Positions 18,570-26,683 of a stretch of DNA of 64,000 nt are shown one piece after another (the first letter of the stretch is position 1; the number at the start of each line of letters is the position of its first letter). The notes beneath the pieces are model-generated. The model had not been told where the DNA came from and made no database searches. It was given only the letters and a program-made list of their open reading frames with translations. The stretch spans positions 45,455-109,454 of the forward strand of contig DASPXE010000053.1 of NCBI GenBank assembly GCA_035637455.1. Direction: 5' to 3'. The translations under genes were made by a program, and so were the position numbers. This stretch comes from 20CM-4-69-16 sp035637455 (GTDB lineage Bacteria; Gemmatimonadota; Gemmatimonadetes; Gemmatimonadales; GWC2-71-9).

Positions 18570-19100
18570 ATGAGCCTCAAAGGCAAGAACGTGCTCTTCT
18601 TCGCGGGTCCTCTCTACGAGGACCTCGAGCTGTGGTATCCGAAGATCCGCCTCGAGGAAGAAGGCGCGGCGACGGTGGTGGCGGGATTGGGCGAACGCAC
18701 CTACCAGGGGAAACGCGGCTATCCCGTCACGGTGGACACCAGCGTTGACCAAGTCGACGCGGGAGACTTCCACGGTCTGGTCATCCCCGGCGGGTTCGCG
18801 CCCGACCAGCTGCGCCGCTACGAGAAGGTTCTCGCGATCACCCGAGAAATTTTCCGGGCTGGAAAACCGCTCGCGTTCATCTGTCACGCTGGGTGGGTGC
18901 CGATTTCGGCGAAGATCCTGGACGGCAAGCGCGCGACCAGCGTGCGGGCGATCAAGGACGACATGGAGAACGCCGGCGTGATCTGGGAAGATGCCCCCGT
19001 AGTGGTGGACGGCAACCTGATCTCATCGCGCACGCCCGCCGACCTGCCGCACTTCTGCCGCGCCCTGATCGCAGCGCTACGCCAGGGACCGCAGGACTAG
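18570..19100 (+). CDS. DJ-1/PfpI-family protein
   Basis: 176-residue cytosolic protein of the DJ-1/PfpI (class I glutamine-amidotransferase-like) fold. The nucleophile elbow is ICHAGW, with Cys at about residue 105 followed by the His used in the family's Cys-His pair; the preceding Glu-containing strand (LYEDLELWYPKIRLEEEG) carries the acidic partner typical of PfpI/YhbO-type proteins. GLVIPGGFAPDQLRRYEKV is the conserved loop before the nucleophile. Reported family activities include intracellular proteolysis and deglycation or methylglyoxal handling; which applies here is not decidable. Its 3' end overlaps the convergent DUF1015 gene by 24 nt. Confidence 0.9.
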   Translation: MSLKGKNVLFFAGPLYEDLELWYPKIRLEEEGAATVVAGLGERTYQGKRGYPVTVDTSVDQVDAGDFHGLVIPGGFAPDQLRRYEKVLAITREIFRAGKPLAFICHAGWVPISAKILDGKRATSVRAIKDDMENAGVIWEDAPVVVDGNLISSRTPADLPHFCRALIAALRQGPQD

Positions 19101-20333
19101 CCCGCTCGGCACCTTCGGCACGAAGTAGGTGGACTTGGGCGGCATCACGTCCCCCGCATCCGCCACCGCGAACACCTGCTCCACCTTGGTGGGGTTGAGC
19201 AGCACCGCGGCCGCCGCCTTCCCGTGGCGCACTGCGTCGAAGGCGGCCCTCGGGTCCGGGGTGTAGGCGAGCGTGGGCGTGGTTGTCCCCGCGCCGAGGA
19301 TGTACTGCACGACGAGCGCCTCGATGCGCGCCACGTCGAGCGCCCGGACCGCGGGCGTTCTGCCCAGCCCCGGGATGTGGTCGAGCCGCGCCCCTTGCTT
19401 CAACACCAGGGTGACGTCGTAGGCGCCGGGGAACGCAACGATGCACGCCGTGCGATCGCGACCCAGCTCGGCGAGGCGTTCGATTCGATCCATACAGGGC
19501 GCCACGCGGCCCACCTCGAACCACTCGCGCCACCCGTCGATCAGCTTCGCGGCATCGCGCTCGGCACCGAACACGATCCGGTGTGTGGGGAGGAGCGTCA
19601 ACCCGGGATCCGCGGCCGACGCGACGAACGACAGCACCCGGTCGCCCCGGGGGTCTTCCTGCGCGAAAGCGATCGCAGTCTCGTAGCGGTGATGACCGTC
19701 CGCGATGTAGAGCTGCGCCCGGCCCGCCAGCGCCGCGAGGTCGCGTGCCTTGTCTCCGGCCACGCTCCACATGCGGATGCCCACGTCGTCCAGCTCGGCG
19801 CGGGCCGCCGGCGCACCACGCGCCGCCGTCTGCGCGAGGGCCTGGGCGAGCGCTCGGTCGGGGTCGGGGGCAAGCAAGAAGATCGACTCGAGGCTGGTCC
19901 GCGTCGCCCGGAGCAGCGCGAGCCGGTCCGCCTTGGGGGCCGCGTGGGTCTGCTCGTGCGGTCGCACGCGTCGCGTCGCGAACGGCTCCGCCCGCACGGC
20001 GGCGAACATCCCGACGCGCGCACGGCGCTCGCCCGACGGGAGCCCATAATCCTGCGCGACGACGTAGACCGCGTCCCCCGGGTCCGCCTGGAGCACACCC
20101 GCGCTCCGCCATGCCGCCAGGCGCTCGGCGGCGCCGGCGTATCGATCCGCGTCTGCCGGCGCTTCCGGCAGGATGAGGTGGACGATATTGTGAGAGTCCC
20201 GCGCCGCGTAGTCCGCCCGTTGTGCGGGCGCGATGACGTCGTAGGGCGGCGCGATCAGCGCACTCAGCCGGTGCTGGGCCGCATACCGCTCGCCGCGGAA
20301 CGGGACCACGAGCGGTGGCAGATCGACACTCAC
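19077..20333 (-). CDS. DUF1015-family protein
   Basis: About 418-residue member of DUF1015, a conserved family often annotated as an uncharacterised HTH-like or SpoVT-like protein. Family marks: PPLVVPFRGERYAAQHR at the N-terminus, LIAPPYDVIAPAQRADYAARD, NIVHLILPE, LYIADGHHRYETAIAF (the strongly conserved GHHRYE box, suggestive of an active site) and the end PPKSTYFVPKVPSGLVLRSL. The GTG at 20333 is chosen because GGGAGG lies 12 nt upstream and the family begins at PFRG; the frame stays open another 150 nt upstream over the divergent MazG-like gene. The function is unknown. The start lies only 18 bp from the divergent neighbour's start. Confidence 0.85.
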   Translation of the reverse strand: MSVDLPPLVVPFRGERYAAQHRLSALIAPPYDVIAPAQRADYAARDSHNIVHLILPEAPADADRYAGAAERLAAWRSAGVLQADPGDAVYVVAQDYGLPSGERRARVGMFAAVRAEPFATRRVRPHEQTHAAPKADRLALLRATRTSLESIFLLAPDPDRALAQALAQTAARGAPAARAELDDVGIRMWSVAGDKARDLAALAGRAQLYIADGHHRYETAIAFAQEDPRGDRVLSFVASAADPGLTLLPTHRIVFGAERDAAKLIDGWREWFEVGRVAPCMDRIERLAELGRDRTACIVAFPGAYDVTLVLKQGARLDHIPGLGRTPAVRALDVARIEALVVQYILGAGTTTPTLAYTPDPRAAFDAVRHGKAAAAVLLNPTKVEQVFAVADAGDVMPPKSTYFVPKVPSGLVLRSLA

Positions 20334-20341
20334 GCTTGCAC

Positions 20342-20351
20342 GGAGCCTCCC
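20342..20351. promoter_or_regulatory. Dual-strand Shine-Dalgarno site
   Basis: The 10-mer GGAGCCTCCC reads GGAG on the plus strand, 6 nt before the TTG of the MazG-like gene, and GGGAGG on the minus strand, 12 nt before the GTG of the DUF1015 gene. Both divergent genes thus share one ribosome-binding segment on opposite strands, and each promoter must lie within the other's coding region. Confidence 0.55.
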
Positions 20352-20666
20352 TTGTCCCTGCGCGAAACCCAACAGACAGTCGATCGCTGGATCGGGCAAT
20401 ATAAAGAAGGATACTTCTCGCCGCTGACCAACGTCGTTCGGCTGACGGAAGAGGTGGGCGAGCTCGCGCGCGAAATCAACCACCGGTTTGGCGAGAAGAC
20501 CAAGAAGCAGGACGAGGCGGAGGGCTCGGTGGCGATGGAGCTCGCCGACATCCTCTTCGTCGTCGTCTGCATCGCCAACTCACAGCGGATCGACCTCGAT
20601 CAAGCCTTCGCGGCGATGATGCAGAAGGTGGAGACCCGGGACCGGGAACGGTGGAAGCGGAAATAG
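20352..20666 (+). CDS. MazG-like nucleotide pyrophosphohydrolase
   Basis: 104-residue all-alpha NTP pyrophosphohydrolase of the MazG/YpjD type, likely a house-cleaning enzyme for non-canonical nucleotides. The metal-binding helices are VVRLTEEVGELAREINHRFG (EExxE) and MELADILFVVVCIAN (ExxD), with the C-terminal Lys/Arg-rich RDRERWKRK as in single-domain YpjD proteins. Start: the domain (VDRWIGQYKEGYFSPL) begins about 10 residues after the TTG at 20352, which has GGAG 6 nt upstream; no ATG or GTG is available nearby. The upstream open frame is antisense to DUF1015 and is not used. It is followed by the vWA gene on the same strand after about 100 bp. Confidence 0.88.
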   Translation: MSLRETQQTVDRWIGQYKEGYFSPLTNVVRLTEEVGELAREINHRFGEKTKKQDEAEGSVAMELADILFVVVCIANSQRIDLDQAFAAMMQKVETRDRERWKRK

Positions 20667-20767
20667 CGCTGCGGGGATTGCGGTTTGGGTGGCCGGCTCG
20701 AATCTTTGTACCCCTGATGACCAACGGCCGCGTCGCAGGCGACTGCTCGATGCCTGGTGTCCGGGCC

Positions 20768-21523
20768 ATGCGCCGAGTGGCGGCGGTGCTGCTCGGCGTG
20801 TCCTGCGTGGGTGAATCCGCAAGCCAGAAGGGAACGTCCGACCGAGGCGCAGCCACCCCCTACCATGCGGCCGGCGAGGAAGGCAGCGGCATCGCTGTCG
20901 CCGTCGTGCTCGACAACTCGGGCTCTATGGGGAATGCCGCCCCCGGGGACACGCGTCCCAAGACCGACGTCGCCCGCGCGGCGATCGCCACGATGCTCGA
21001 CGCGACCGAAGGCTTCATTCGGGCGCACCCCGACGTGCCCGTGAAGGTCGCGATGCTATGGTTCGCGAGCAGCCGGCACGTGACGACGGTGCTTCCGGTG
21101 CAAGCCTACAGCCCCGACGCGGTGCGCGCCGCCTTGCACAGCATCCCCCGCCCCTCGGGCGGCACGGCTATCGGCGTGGCGCTGGAGGTCGCGCGCGAGC
21201 AATTGTATCGCGCCGGCGTGTTTCGCAAGCACATTCTCGTCGTGACCGACGGGGTGAACACCGACGGCCCCGCGCCCGACGTGGTAGCGCGCGAGATCTG
21301 GCGGCGCAGCCAGGGCGGCGTCCACCTGCATGTCGTCGCCTTCGATACAGATCCCGGCAAGTTTGCGTTCCTCCACGAGGTGCAGGGCGATCTCGTCGGA
21401 GCAGGAAGCGGCCCGGCCCTCCGAGCCGGGCTGGACGAGATCTACCAACAACGGATTCTGGCCGAGTCGGCTACGAACATCGAGCGGCCGGTCGCGCAGG
21501 ACACCACACGTCCACCTAGATGA
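20768..21523 (+). CDS. Exported von Willebrand factor A domain protein
   Basis: First gene of the seven-gene envelope cluster; about 251 residues. A hydrophobic leader (MRRVAAVLLGVSCVGES) suggests export; the Cys is not in a canonical lipobox, so lipidation is uncertain. The vWA fold follows: MIDAS motif DNSGSMG (about residue 47) with the Thr in GGTAIGVAL and the Asp in LVVTDGVNTDG completing the metal-ion-dependent adhesion site. vWA domains mediate protein-protein contacts and are frequent partners of AAA+ ATPases. The start could also be 20750 or 20717; 20768 is taken since it directly precedes the leader. The stop is 10 bp from the pspA-like start, so co-transcription is likely. Confidence 0.85.
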   Translation: MRRVAAVLLGVSCVGESASQKGTSDRGAATPYHAAGEEGSGIAVAVVLDNSGSMGNAAPGDTRPKTDVARAAIATMLDATEGFIRAHPDVPVKVAMLWFASSRHVTTVLPVQAYSPDAVRAALHSIPRPSGGTAIGVALEVAREQLYRAGVFRKHILVVTDGVNTDGPAPDVVAREIWRRSQGGVHLHVVAFDTDPGKFAFLHEVQGDLVGAGSGPALRAGLDEIYQQRILAESATNIERPVAQDTTRPPR

Positions 21524-21533
21524 GGACGGCATC

Positions 21534-22280
21534 ATGATTCTCGGAAAGATGTTCACGGCCATCAGGGCGTTCTTCAACGGCATCGCGAACGCCATGTGGG
21601 AGCGAAATCCCATCGCCATCATGCAGCTCGAATACGACAAATCGGTGGAGCAGCTGCAGGAGGGGCGCAAGGGTCTCGAGCTGTACCGGGGGCTCGTGGA
21701 ACGCGTCGCCCGTCAGGTGACGATGGGGAAGGCGCAGGTCGAACGGATGCAAGCCGAGGTCAAGGCCTACCTGAAGGCCGGCGACCGTGTCACGGCGGCG
21801 AAGTTCGCCGTGCAGTTGAAGAAGGCCGAAACCGACCTGGCGGCCAACCAGGAGCAGCTCAAGATGCACGAGGAGGCGTACGAGAACAATCTCAAGAAGA
21901 TCCAGTACGCCAACAAGCAGCTCGCCGAGGTGCGCGACAAGATCCAGCGCTACAACGCCGACCTCAAGATGACCGCGGCCGAAGCGGAGATCGCCAAGAT
22001 CGCCGGCGACCTGAACTTCGACGTCACCACCGACTTCGGACAAATCGAGCAGATCATTCAGCAGCAGATCGACACCAACCGCGGTAAGGTGCGCGTGGCA
22101 GCCGATCTCTCGTCCCGTGGCGTCGCCGAGATCAAGGCGCAGGAGCGTATGGAGGCGCAGCTCGCAGAGGACACGCTCCAGCAATACGAAGTCGAGCTCG
22201 GACTCAAGTCGCCCGAGACGACGCCGGTCGTGGAGACGAACAAGAACCTCGGCCCGGCCACCGACTCGAACCGCAGCTGA
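21534..22280 (+). CDS. PspA/IM30 (Vipp1)-family membrane-remodelling protein
   Basis: 248-residue coiled-coil protein of the PspA/Vipp1 family, structural relatives of ESCRT-III that oligomerise on stressed inner membranes. The amphipathic start MILGKMFTAIRAFFNGIANAM is followed by long charged helices (VERMQAEVKAYLKAGDRVTAAKFA, QEQLKMHEEAYENNLKKIQYAN) and a helix-linker-helix C-terminal region. The conserved segment after helix 1 is AMWERNPIAIMQLEYDKSVEQL. The ATG at 21534 has GAGG 8 nt upstream. No PspB, PspC, PspF or LiaRS-type regulator is nearby. Its genetic linkage with an ABC transporter and an AAA+ ATPase suggests it acts in a dedicated membrane-maintenance machine rather than the classical Psp response. 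Confidence 0.9.
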   Translation: MILGKMFTAIRAFFNGIANAMWERNPIAIMQLEYDKSVEQLQEGRKGLELYRGLVERVARQVTMGKAQVERMQAEVKAYLKAGDRVTAAKFAVQLKKAETDLAANQEQLKMHEEAYENNLKKIQYANKQLAEVRDKIQRYNADLKMTAAEAEIAKIAGDLNFDVTTDFGQIEQIIQQQIDTNRGKVRVAADLSSRGVAEIKAQERMEAQLAEDTLQQYEVELGLKSPETTPVVETNKNLGPATDSNRS

Positions 22281-22310
22281 CGCGGACGACCCGTACCGGA
22301 GAGCACCCTC

Positions 22311-24020
22311 ATGTCGAACGGCAAACCGAAGGCTCCCTTCTACATCGTCCTGGTGCTGGTGGTGGCGGGCCTCGTCTGGCTGGGCCTGCACCGCTTCACC
22401 GGGCAGACCGGAGGAACGGGCGCCGCCAACCCGTCGGACGTGAGTCCGGGGCACATCGAAGCGACGGATACGGCGACCGTGACGACGAAAAAGGAATACA
22501 CGTACGTCGCGGCCAGCCGGCTGCCGCCCGTCCGGGGGACTTCCAGCTACAAGCCGATGGTGAATCGGACGGTCCGGGTCGCCTTGAACGTGTGGGCTGG
22601 GTGGGCGCCTGTGATCTACGCGAACAACGGCTTCCACGCCGGCAAGGTGTGGCACACAGCCGGCGGCCAGGACTTCAAGGTGGACCTCGTCCTGATCGAT
22701 GACCCGGTCGCCATGCGCGACGCCTACGCAGCGGGAAACGTGCACATCGGATGGGCGACCCTCGACATGATCCCGCTGTTCGTGGAGCAGCTGCGCAAAG
22801 ACTCGCGCACGATGCCGCGCGTGTTCCAGCAGATCGACTACTCCAACGGCGGTGACGGCATCGTGGTGCGGGAGAACATCCGATCGATCGCCGACCTGCG
22901 CGGCAAGACGGTGGTCTTGGCGCAGAATTCGCCGTCTCACTACTTCGTGCTCAATACGCTGATCGATGGCGGCCTCCAGCCGGCGGATGTCGAGTTCAAG
23001 TTCACCCAGGACGCGTTCCAGGCAGCCGCCGCCTTCAACGCCGATCGCTCCATTGCCGCCGCCGTCAGCTGGTCGCCGGACATCTACAACCTGGCCAAGG
23101 TCCGAGGCAATCGGCTGCTGGTCACCACCCAGACCGCGAACAAGCTGATCGCCGACGTCTGGTTCGCACGCGCGGATTTCGCCAAGGACCACGCCGACGT
23201 CATCGAGGGGCTGGTCCGCGGCATCTTTGACGCGATGGAGGCGCTCAAGACACAGGAGGCCAAGCAACAAGTGGCGACCCTGATGGCGGCAGGGTATTCG
23301 ATCCCGGCGACCGACGCGCTCTCCATGCTGGGCGACGCCCATGCCACCAACTACGCGGAAAACCGCGAGTTCTTCCTCAACCAGAACAACCCCGCGAACT
23401 TCGAGCGCACCTGGAACACCGCGTATTTCCTCTACCGGCGGATCGGCATGGTGTCGGAGCCGGTGCGGTTCGATCAGGTAATGGATTTCTCGGTTATCCA
23501 GGCGCTCGGCAGCGAGCCGCGCTACGCGAGCCAAAAGAACGAATATCAAGTGCAGTTCGTGCCGACCACGGCCAGCACCGTGCAAGCCGAGAACAACGAG
23601 ATTTTGACGAAGACGGTCGTGATCCATTTCTATCCCAATTCGGCAGATCTCCACAAGAAGATCGTGACCCAGGTGAACGGGCAGGACCGGGCCGAGCCGT
23701 ACGATCCCAACGTGGACTTCGTGGTCGACGAGATCGGGCGACTGGCCGGTCAGTACGGCGCCGCCCGCATCGTGATCGAGGGGCACACGGATGCTTCGAT
23801 GAAGGGCCAGGTAGATCCCGCGGCGGTGAAGGAGTTGTCGCTGAACCGCGCCAACGCCGTGAAGGAGGGGGTATTGCGCCGCTTCAAGAGTCTGCAGCCC
23901 AATCAGTTTCTCGCCAGCGGGCTGGGGTGGGACCGGCCGGCCGACCCGACCGACCCGATGAACAACGCCAAGAATCGCCGCGTCGAGGTCAAAGTGTATC
24001 CCCTCGAGGCGACCCACTAG
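22311..24020 (+). CDS. TauA/SsuA-type ABC substrate-binding domain fused to C-terminal OmpA domain
   Basis: 569 residues. One N-terminal membrane segment (FYIVLVLVVAGLVWLGL) without a clear cleavage site anchors the protein in the inner membrane. A periplasmic binding-protein domain (about 80-400) begins VRVALNVWAGWAPVIYANN and includes VNVHIGWATLDM-like and DLRGKTVVLAQNSPSHYFVL motifs of NMT1/TauA-type proteins. The C-terminal ~140 residues are an OmpA/MotB peptidoglycan-binding domain: VIEGHTDASMKG, ELSLNRANAVKEG and NRRVEVKV keep the Asp and Arg that bind diaminopimelate. The fusion can link transporter, membrane and cell wall in one chain. It precedes the permease and ATPase genes directly. 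Confidence 0.87.
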   Translation: MSNGKPKAPFYIVLVLVVAGLVWLGLHRFTGQTGGTGAANPSDVSPGHIEATDTATVTTKKEYTYVAASRLPPVRGTSSYKPMVNRTVRVALNVWAGWAPVIYANNGFHAGKVWHTAGGQDFKVDLVLIDDPVAMRDAYAAGNVHIGWATLDMIPLFVEQLRKDSRTMPRVFQQIDYSNGGDGIVVRENIRSIADLRGKTVVLAQNSPSHYFVLNTLIDGGLQPADVEFKFTQDAFQAAAAFNADRSIAAAVSWSPDIYNLAKVRGNRLLVTTQTANKLIADVWFARADFAKDHADVIEGLVRGIFDAMEALKTQEAKQQVATLMAAGYSIPATDALSMLGDAHATNYAENREFFLNQNNPANFERTWNTAYFLYRRIGMVSEPVRFDQVMDFSVIQALGSEPRYASQKNEYQVQFVPTTASTVQAENNEILTKTVVIHFYPNSADLHKKIVTQVNGQDRAEPYDPNVDFVVDEIGRLAGQYGAARIVIEGHTDASMKGQVDPAAVKELSLNRANAVKEGVLRRFKSLQPNQFLASGLGWDRPADPTDPMNNAKNRRVEVKVYPLEATH

Positions 24021-24027
24021 CACTGCG

Positions 24028-24849
24028 ATGATCCCCACCCGTCGCCCGCCCCTGTTCGCGCTGCGCGCCGTGCCGCCCCCCGCCGTGGCGCGCGCGGTCG
24101 GCCTCGGGGCGATCGGCCTGTGCCTGCTGCTGTGGTGGGCATTCACGCTCGGCGCGACGCCCGAGTCGCGCCTCATCTCGCCCGTAGTACTCCCGAGCCC
24201 CGGTGAGGTGTTGCGCAGCTTTCCCAGCTTGTGGACCGAGCGCGCGCTGCTCGAAAGCATCGCGGCGACCCTGCGTCGCGTGCTCATAGGCTTCCTGCTC
24301 GCCGTCGCGGTGGGCGTTCCCGTCGGCATCCTGGCGGGGGCCTACCGGGTATTCGACGCCGCGTTTGCTCCGATCGCCCTGTTCGGCCGCAACATCCCGA
24401 TCGCCGCGCTGATCCCGCTCACGATTCTGTGGTTCGGGATCGAGGAAACCCAGAAGACGATGTTCATCTTTCTGGCGACGGTCCCGTTCGTCTTCTCCGG
24501 CGCGGTGGACGCGGTTGTGGCAGTGCACGAGCGCTACGTGGAAAGCGCGCAGACGCTGGGCGCCTCCGCCCGGCAGGTCGTCTCGAAGGTGCTCATCGCG
24601 CTTGCGCTGCCCGGCATCTACACCAGTCTCCGAAACCTGTTCGGCCTCGCTTTCGGCTACATCATGCTGGCCGAGCTGATCAACGCGAAATACGGGCTCG
24701 GCTATCTGCTGAGCACTAGCCAACGTCGCGGGCTGACGGAGCACATCATTCTGATCCTCATCGTCATCGGGACGCTCGCCTACGGGATCGACCGCCTGCT
24801 GTACTGGTTTCAGGTGAGGCTCTTTCCGTATCTCGCACGCTCGGAGTAG
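24028..24849 (+). CDS. ABC transporter permease (NitT/TauT type)
   Basis: 273-residue integral membrane permease with about 6 hydrophobic segments, similar to SsuC/TauC/NrtB. The coupling (EAA) loop is QTLGASARQVVSKVLIALALPGIYTSL-like, with EAA-type Ala-Gly spacing around SAQTLGASARQVV. It starts 7 bp after the OmpA-fusion gene and ends 2 bp before the ATPase gene, so all three form one transporter. Family members import nitrate, taurine, sulfonates, thiamine precursors and similar small molecules; the substrate here is unknown. The N-terminal ~25 residues are a basic Pro/Arg-rich cytosolic tail. Confidence 0.92.
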   Translation: MIPTRRPPLFALRAVPPPAVARAVGLGAIGLCLLLWWAFTLGATPESRLISPVVLPSPGEVLRSFPSLWTERALLESIAATLRRVLIGFLLAVAVGVPVGILAGAYRVFDAAFAPIALFGRNIPIAALIPLTILWFGIEETQKTMFIFLATVPFVFSGAVDAVVAVHERYVESAQTLGASARQVVSKVLIALALPGIYTSLRNLFGLAFGYIMLAELINAKYGLGYLLSTSQRRGLTEHIILILIVIGTLAYGIDRLLYWFQVRLFPYLARSE

Positions 24850-24851
24850 CC

Positions 24852-25739
24852 GTGCCATCCGATGGCGCGCCACCCTCCGATCCCGCCCCGCGCTCGGCCG
24901 TCACACCGCCCGCTGCCGCCGCGGCGAGCGCGGGTCCGCCCGTTCCGATCGTGCAGTTCGACCGCGTCACCAAGACGTACGACGACGGCTTCACTGCGAT
25001 CAAGGACGTCAGCTTCACGATCGAGGATCTGCCGAACAAGGGAGAGTTCATCACGATCCTGGGACCTTCCGGGTGTGGCAAGTCTACCATCCTCCGGCTG
25101 ATCGCCGGGCTGCGCCCGCAGTTCCCGCCGACTGGCGGAGCGGTGCTCGTGGGCGGGCGCCCGGTGGAGCGTCCCGGAGCGGACCGGGGCATGGTGTTTC
25201 AAGACTACACCGCGTTCGAGAATCGGACCGTCGAGGAGAATGTCGCCTTCGGCCTGGAATGTCGCGGGATGCCGAGGAAGGCGCGTCTCGAGCGCGCGCG
25301 CGACTGGATCCGCCGAGTCGGGCTCGACCCCGTCCGCGACGCCCGCAAATATCCGTTTCAGCTGTCGGGAGGAATGCGGCAACGTGTCGCCATCGCGCGC
25401 TCGCTCATCCTGGATCCCAGGATCATTTTGATGGACGAGCCGTTCGGCGCCCTCGACCCCACGACGCGCATGCGGATGCAGGACTTGCTGGTGGAGCTGT
25501 GGCGGGCCCTTCAGGCCACCGTGTTCTTCGTAACGCACTCGATCGAGGAAGCGGTGTACCTCGGCGACCGAACATTCGTCATCTCATCGGCCCCGGGCAC
25601 GATCCTGAAAGAGGTCAAGGTCCCTCCGCCGGACCGCCCCGCGCACGTGATGCAGCGGGAGCCCGCGTTCCTCGAGGTCGTCTTCAGCCTGCGCGACATG
25701 ATCGAGCGGTTGGAACCCTCCACCCGCGCCGGCGACTGA
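24852..25739 (+). CDS. ABC transporter ATP-binding protein (NitT/TauT type)
   Basis: 295-residue nucleotide-binding subunit. Walker A GPSGCGKST (about residue 70), Q-loop VFQDYTAFENRTV, signature LSGGMRQRVAIARSL, Walker B LMDEPFGALDPTTR and H-loop VFFVTHSIEEAVYL are all intact. The GTG start at 24852 is 2 bp after the permease stop. A ~40-residue Ala/Pro-rich leader precedes the nucleotide-binding fold. It belongs with the OmpA-fused binding protein and the permease; the context suggests energising a transporter coupled to PspA-type membrane maintenance. Confidence 0.93.
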   Translation: MPSDGAPPSDPAPRSAVTPPAAAAASAGPPVPIVQFDRVTKTYDDGFTAIKDVSFTIEDLPNKGEFITILGPSGCGKSTILRLIAGLRPQFPPTGGAVLVGGRPVERPGADRGMVFQDYTAFENRTVEENVAFGLECRGMPRKARLERARDWIRRVGLDPVRDARKYPFQLSGGMRQRVAIARSLILDPRIILMDEPFGALDPTTRMRMQDLLVELWRALQATVFFVTHSIEEAVYLGDRTFVISSAPGTILKEVKVPPPDRPAHVMQREPAFLEVVFSLRDMIERLEPSTRAGD

Positions 25740-25789
25740 GCGCGCGGGGTGCGCTCGACAGCCGGTCGACATGACGCCCTCCGATTCTC

Positions 25790-26683
25790 ATGGCGACTGA
25801 CAAGCTTGGTGGCGCCGGCATGTTGGAGTACTTGAAACACGCGTTCGTGGCGCGGTGGAACCTGCTGCTCTGCTTCGGGGCTGCCGCCGCGGCCGTGCTC
25901 TCGCCGTGGCCGGACGTCCTGCTCCCGCTCATCGCGGCCGGAGAAATGATCTATCTCGGTGGCGTGATCTCCATGCCGCGGTTTCGTGAGGCGGTGGACG
26001 CCGATATCGCCGATCGAGCCCGCGTTGCACTGCGCGGCGGGCGCCAGCCAGCGCGCTCCGTGGGCGAAATGCTCACCGGGCTCTCGGCCGACGCGCAGCA
26101 GCGCTTCAACGCTCTCCGCAAGCGCTGCCTGGACATGCGGTCGATCGCGCAGGCGGCGCGGTCTCCGGGTGGCGCGCCCGAAACGACCGATATCTGGACG
26201 CCGGCGCTGGACCGCTTGCTGTACGGCTTCCTGCGACTGCTCGGGCAGCAGAACAGCCTGGTGCGTTTTCTGAAGTCCACGACCGAAGCGGAGCTCACCC
26301 AGCGGCTGCAGCAGCTGAAGCAAAAGCTGACCGCGGCCCAGGCGTCCGGCGACGAACGCATGATCCATTCGCTCGAGGAAAGCGTGGGGATCGCGGACCA
26401 GCGCCTCGACAACTACCACAAGGCGATGAAGAACGCGGAGTTCGCGGGGCTGGAGCTGGACCGCGTGGAATCCAAGATCCAGGCGCTAATCGAGCTCGCC
26501 GCCAACCGGCAGGACCCCGATGTGTTGAGCAGCCAAGTGGACGCCGCGGCCGACAGCATGCATCGGACCGAGGCGACCCTCAACCAGCTGCAGCAGATCA
26601 CGGGGGGAGTGACGGACGCCCTGGACGAAGTCCCGGCCATCCTCGACGCCGCGGGCAAGCAGGTCGTGCGCGATGACGCCTGA
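25790..26683 (+). CDS. Membrane-anchored coiled-coil protein, unknown
   Basis: 297 residues, no family recognised. Two hydrophobic segments near the N-terminus (about residues 21-40, LLLCFGAAAAAVLSPW, and 42-60, LLPLIAAGEMIYLGGVISM) form a hairpin anchor. The rest is strongly helical and charged: LTQRLQQLKQKLTAAQASGD, ESVGIADQRLDNYHKAMK and a terminal ALIELAANRQDPDVLSSQVD helix give heptad patterns. Both tails should be cytosolic, so the coiled coil could meet PspA or the AAA+ ATPase. Its last 11 nt overlap the AAA+ gene (ATG inside), indicating translational coupling and a functional pair. Confidence 0.75.
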   Translation: MATDKLGGAGMLEYLKHAFVARWNLLLCFGAAAAAVLSPWPDVLLPLIAAGEMIYLGGVISMPRFREAVDADIADRARVALRGGRQPARSVGEMLTGLSADAQQRFNALRKRCLDMRSIAQAARSPGGAPETTDIWTPALDRLLYGFLRLLGQQNSLVRFLKSTTEAELTQRLQQLKQKLTAAQASGDERMIHSLEESVGIADQRLDNYHKAMKNAEFAGLELDRVESKIQALIELAANRQDPDVLSSQVDAAADSMHRTEATLNQLQQITGGVTDALDEVPAILDAAGKQVVRDDA

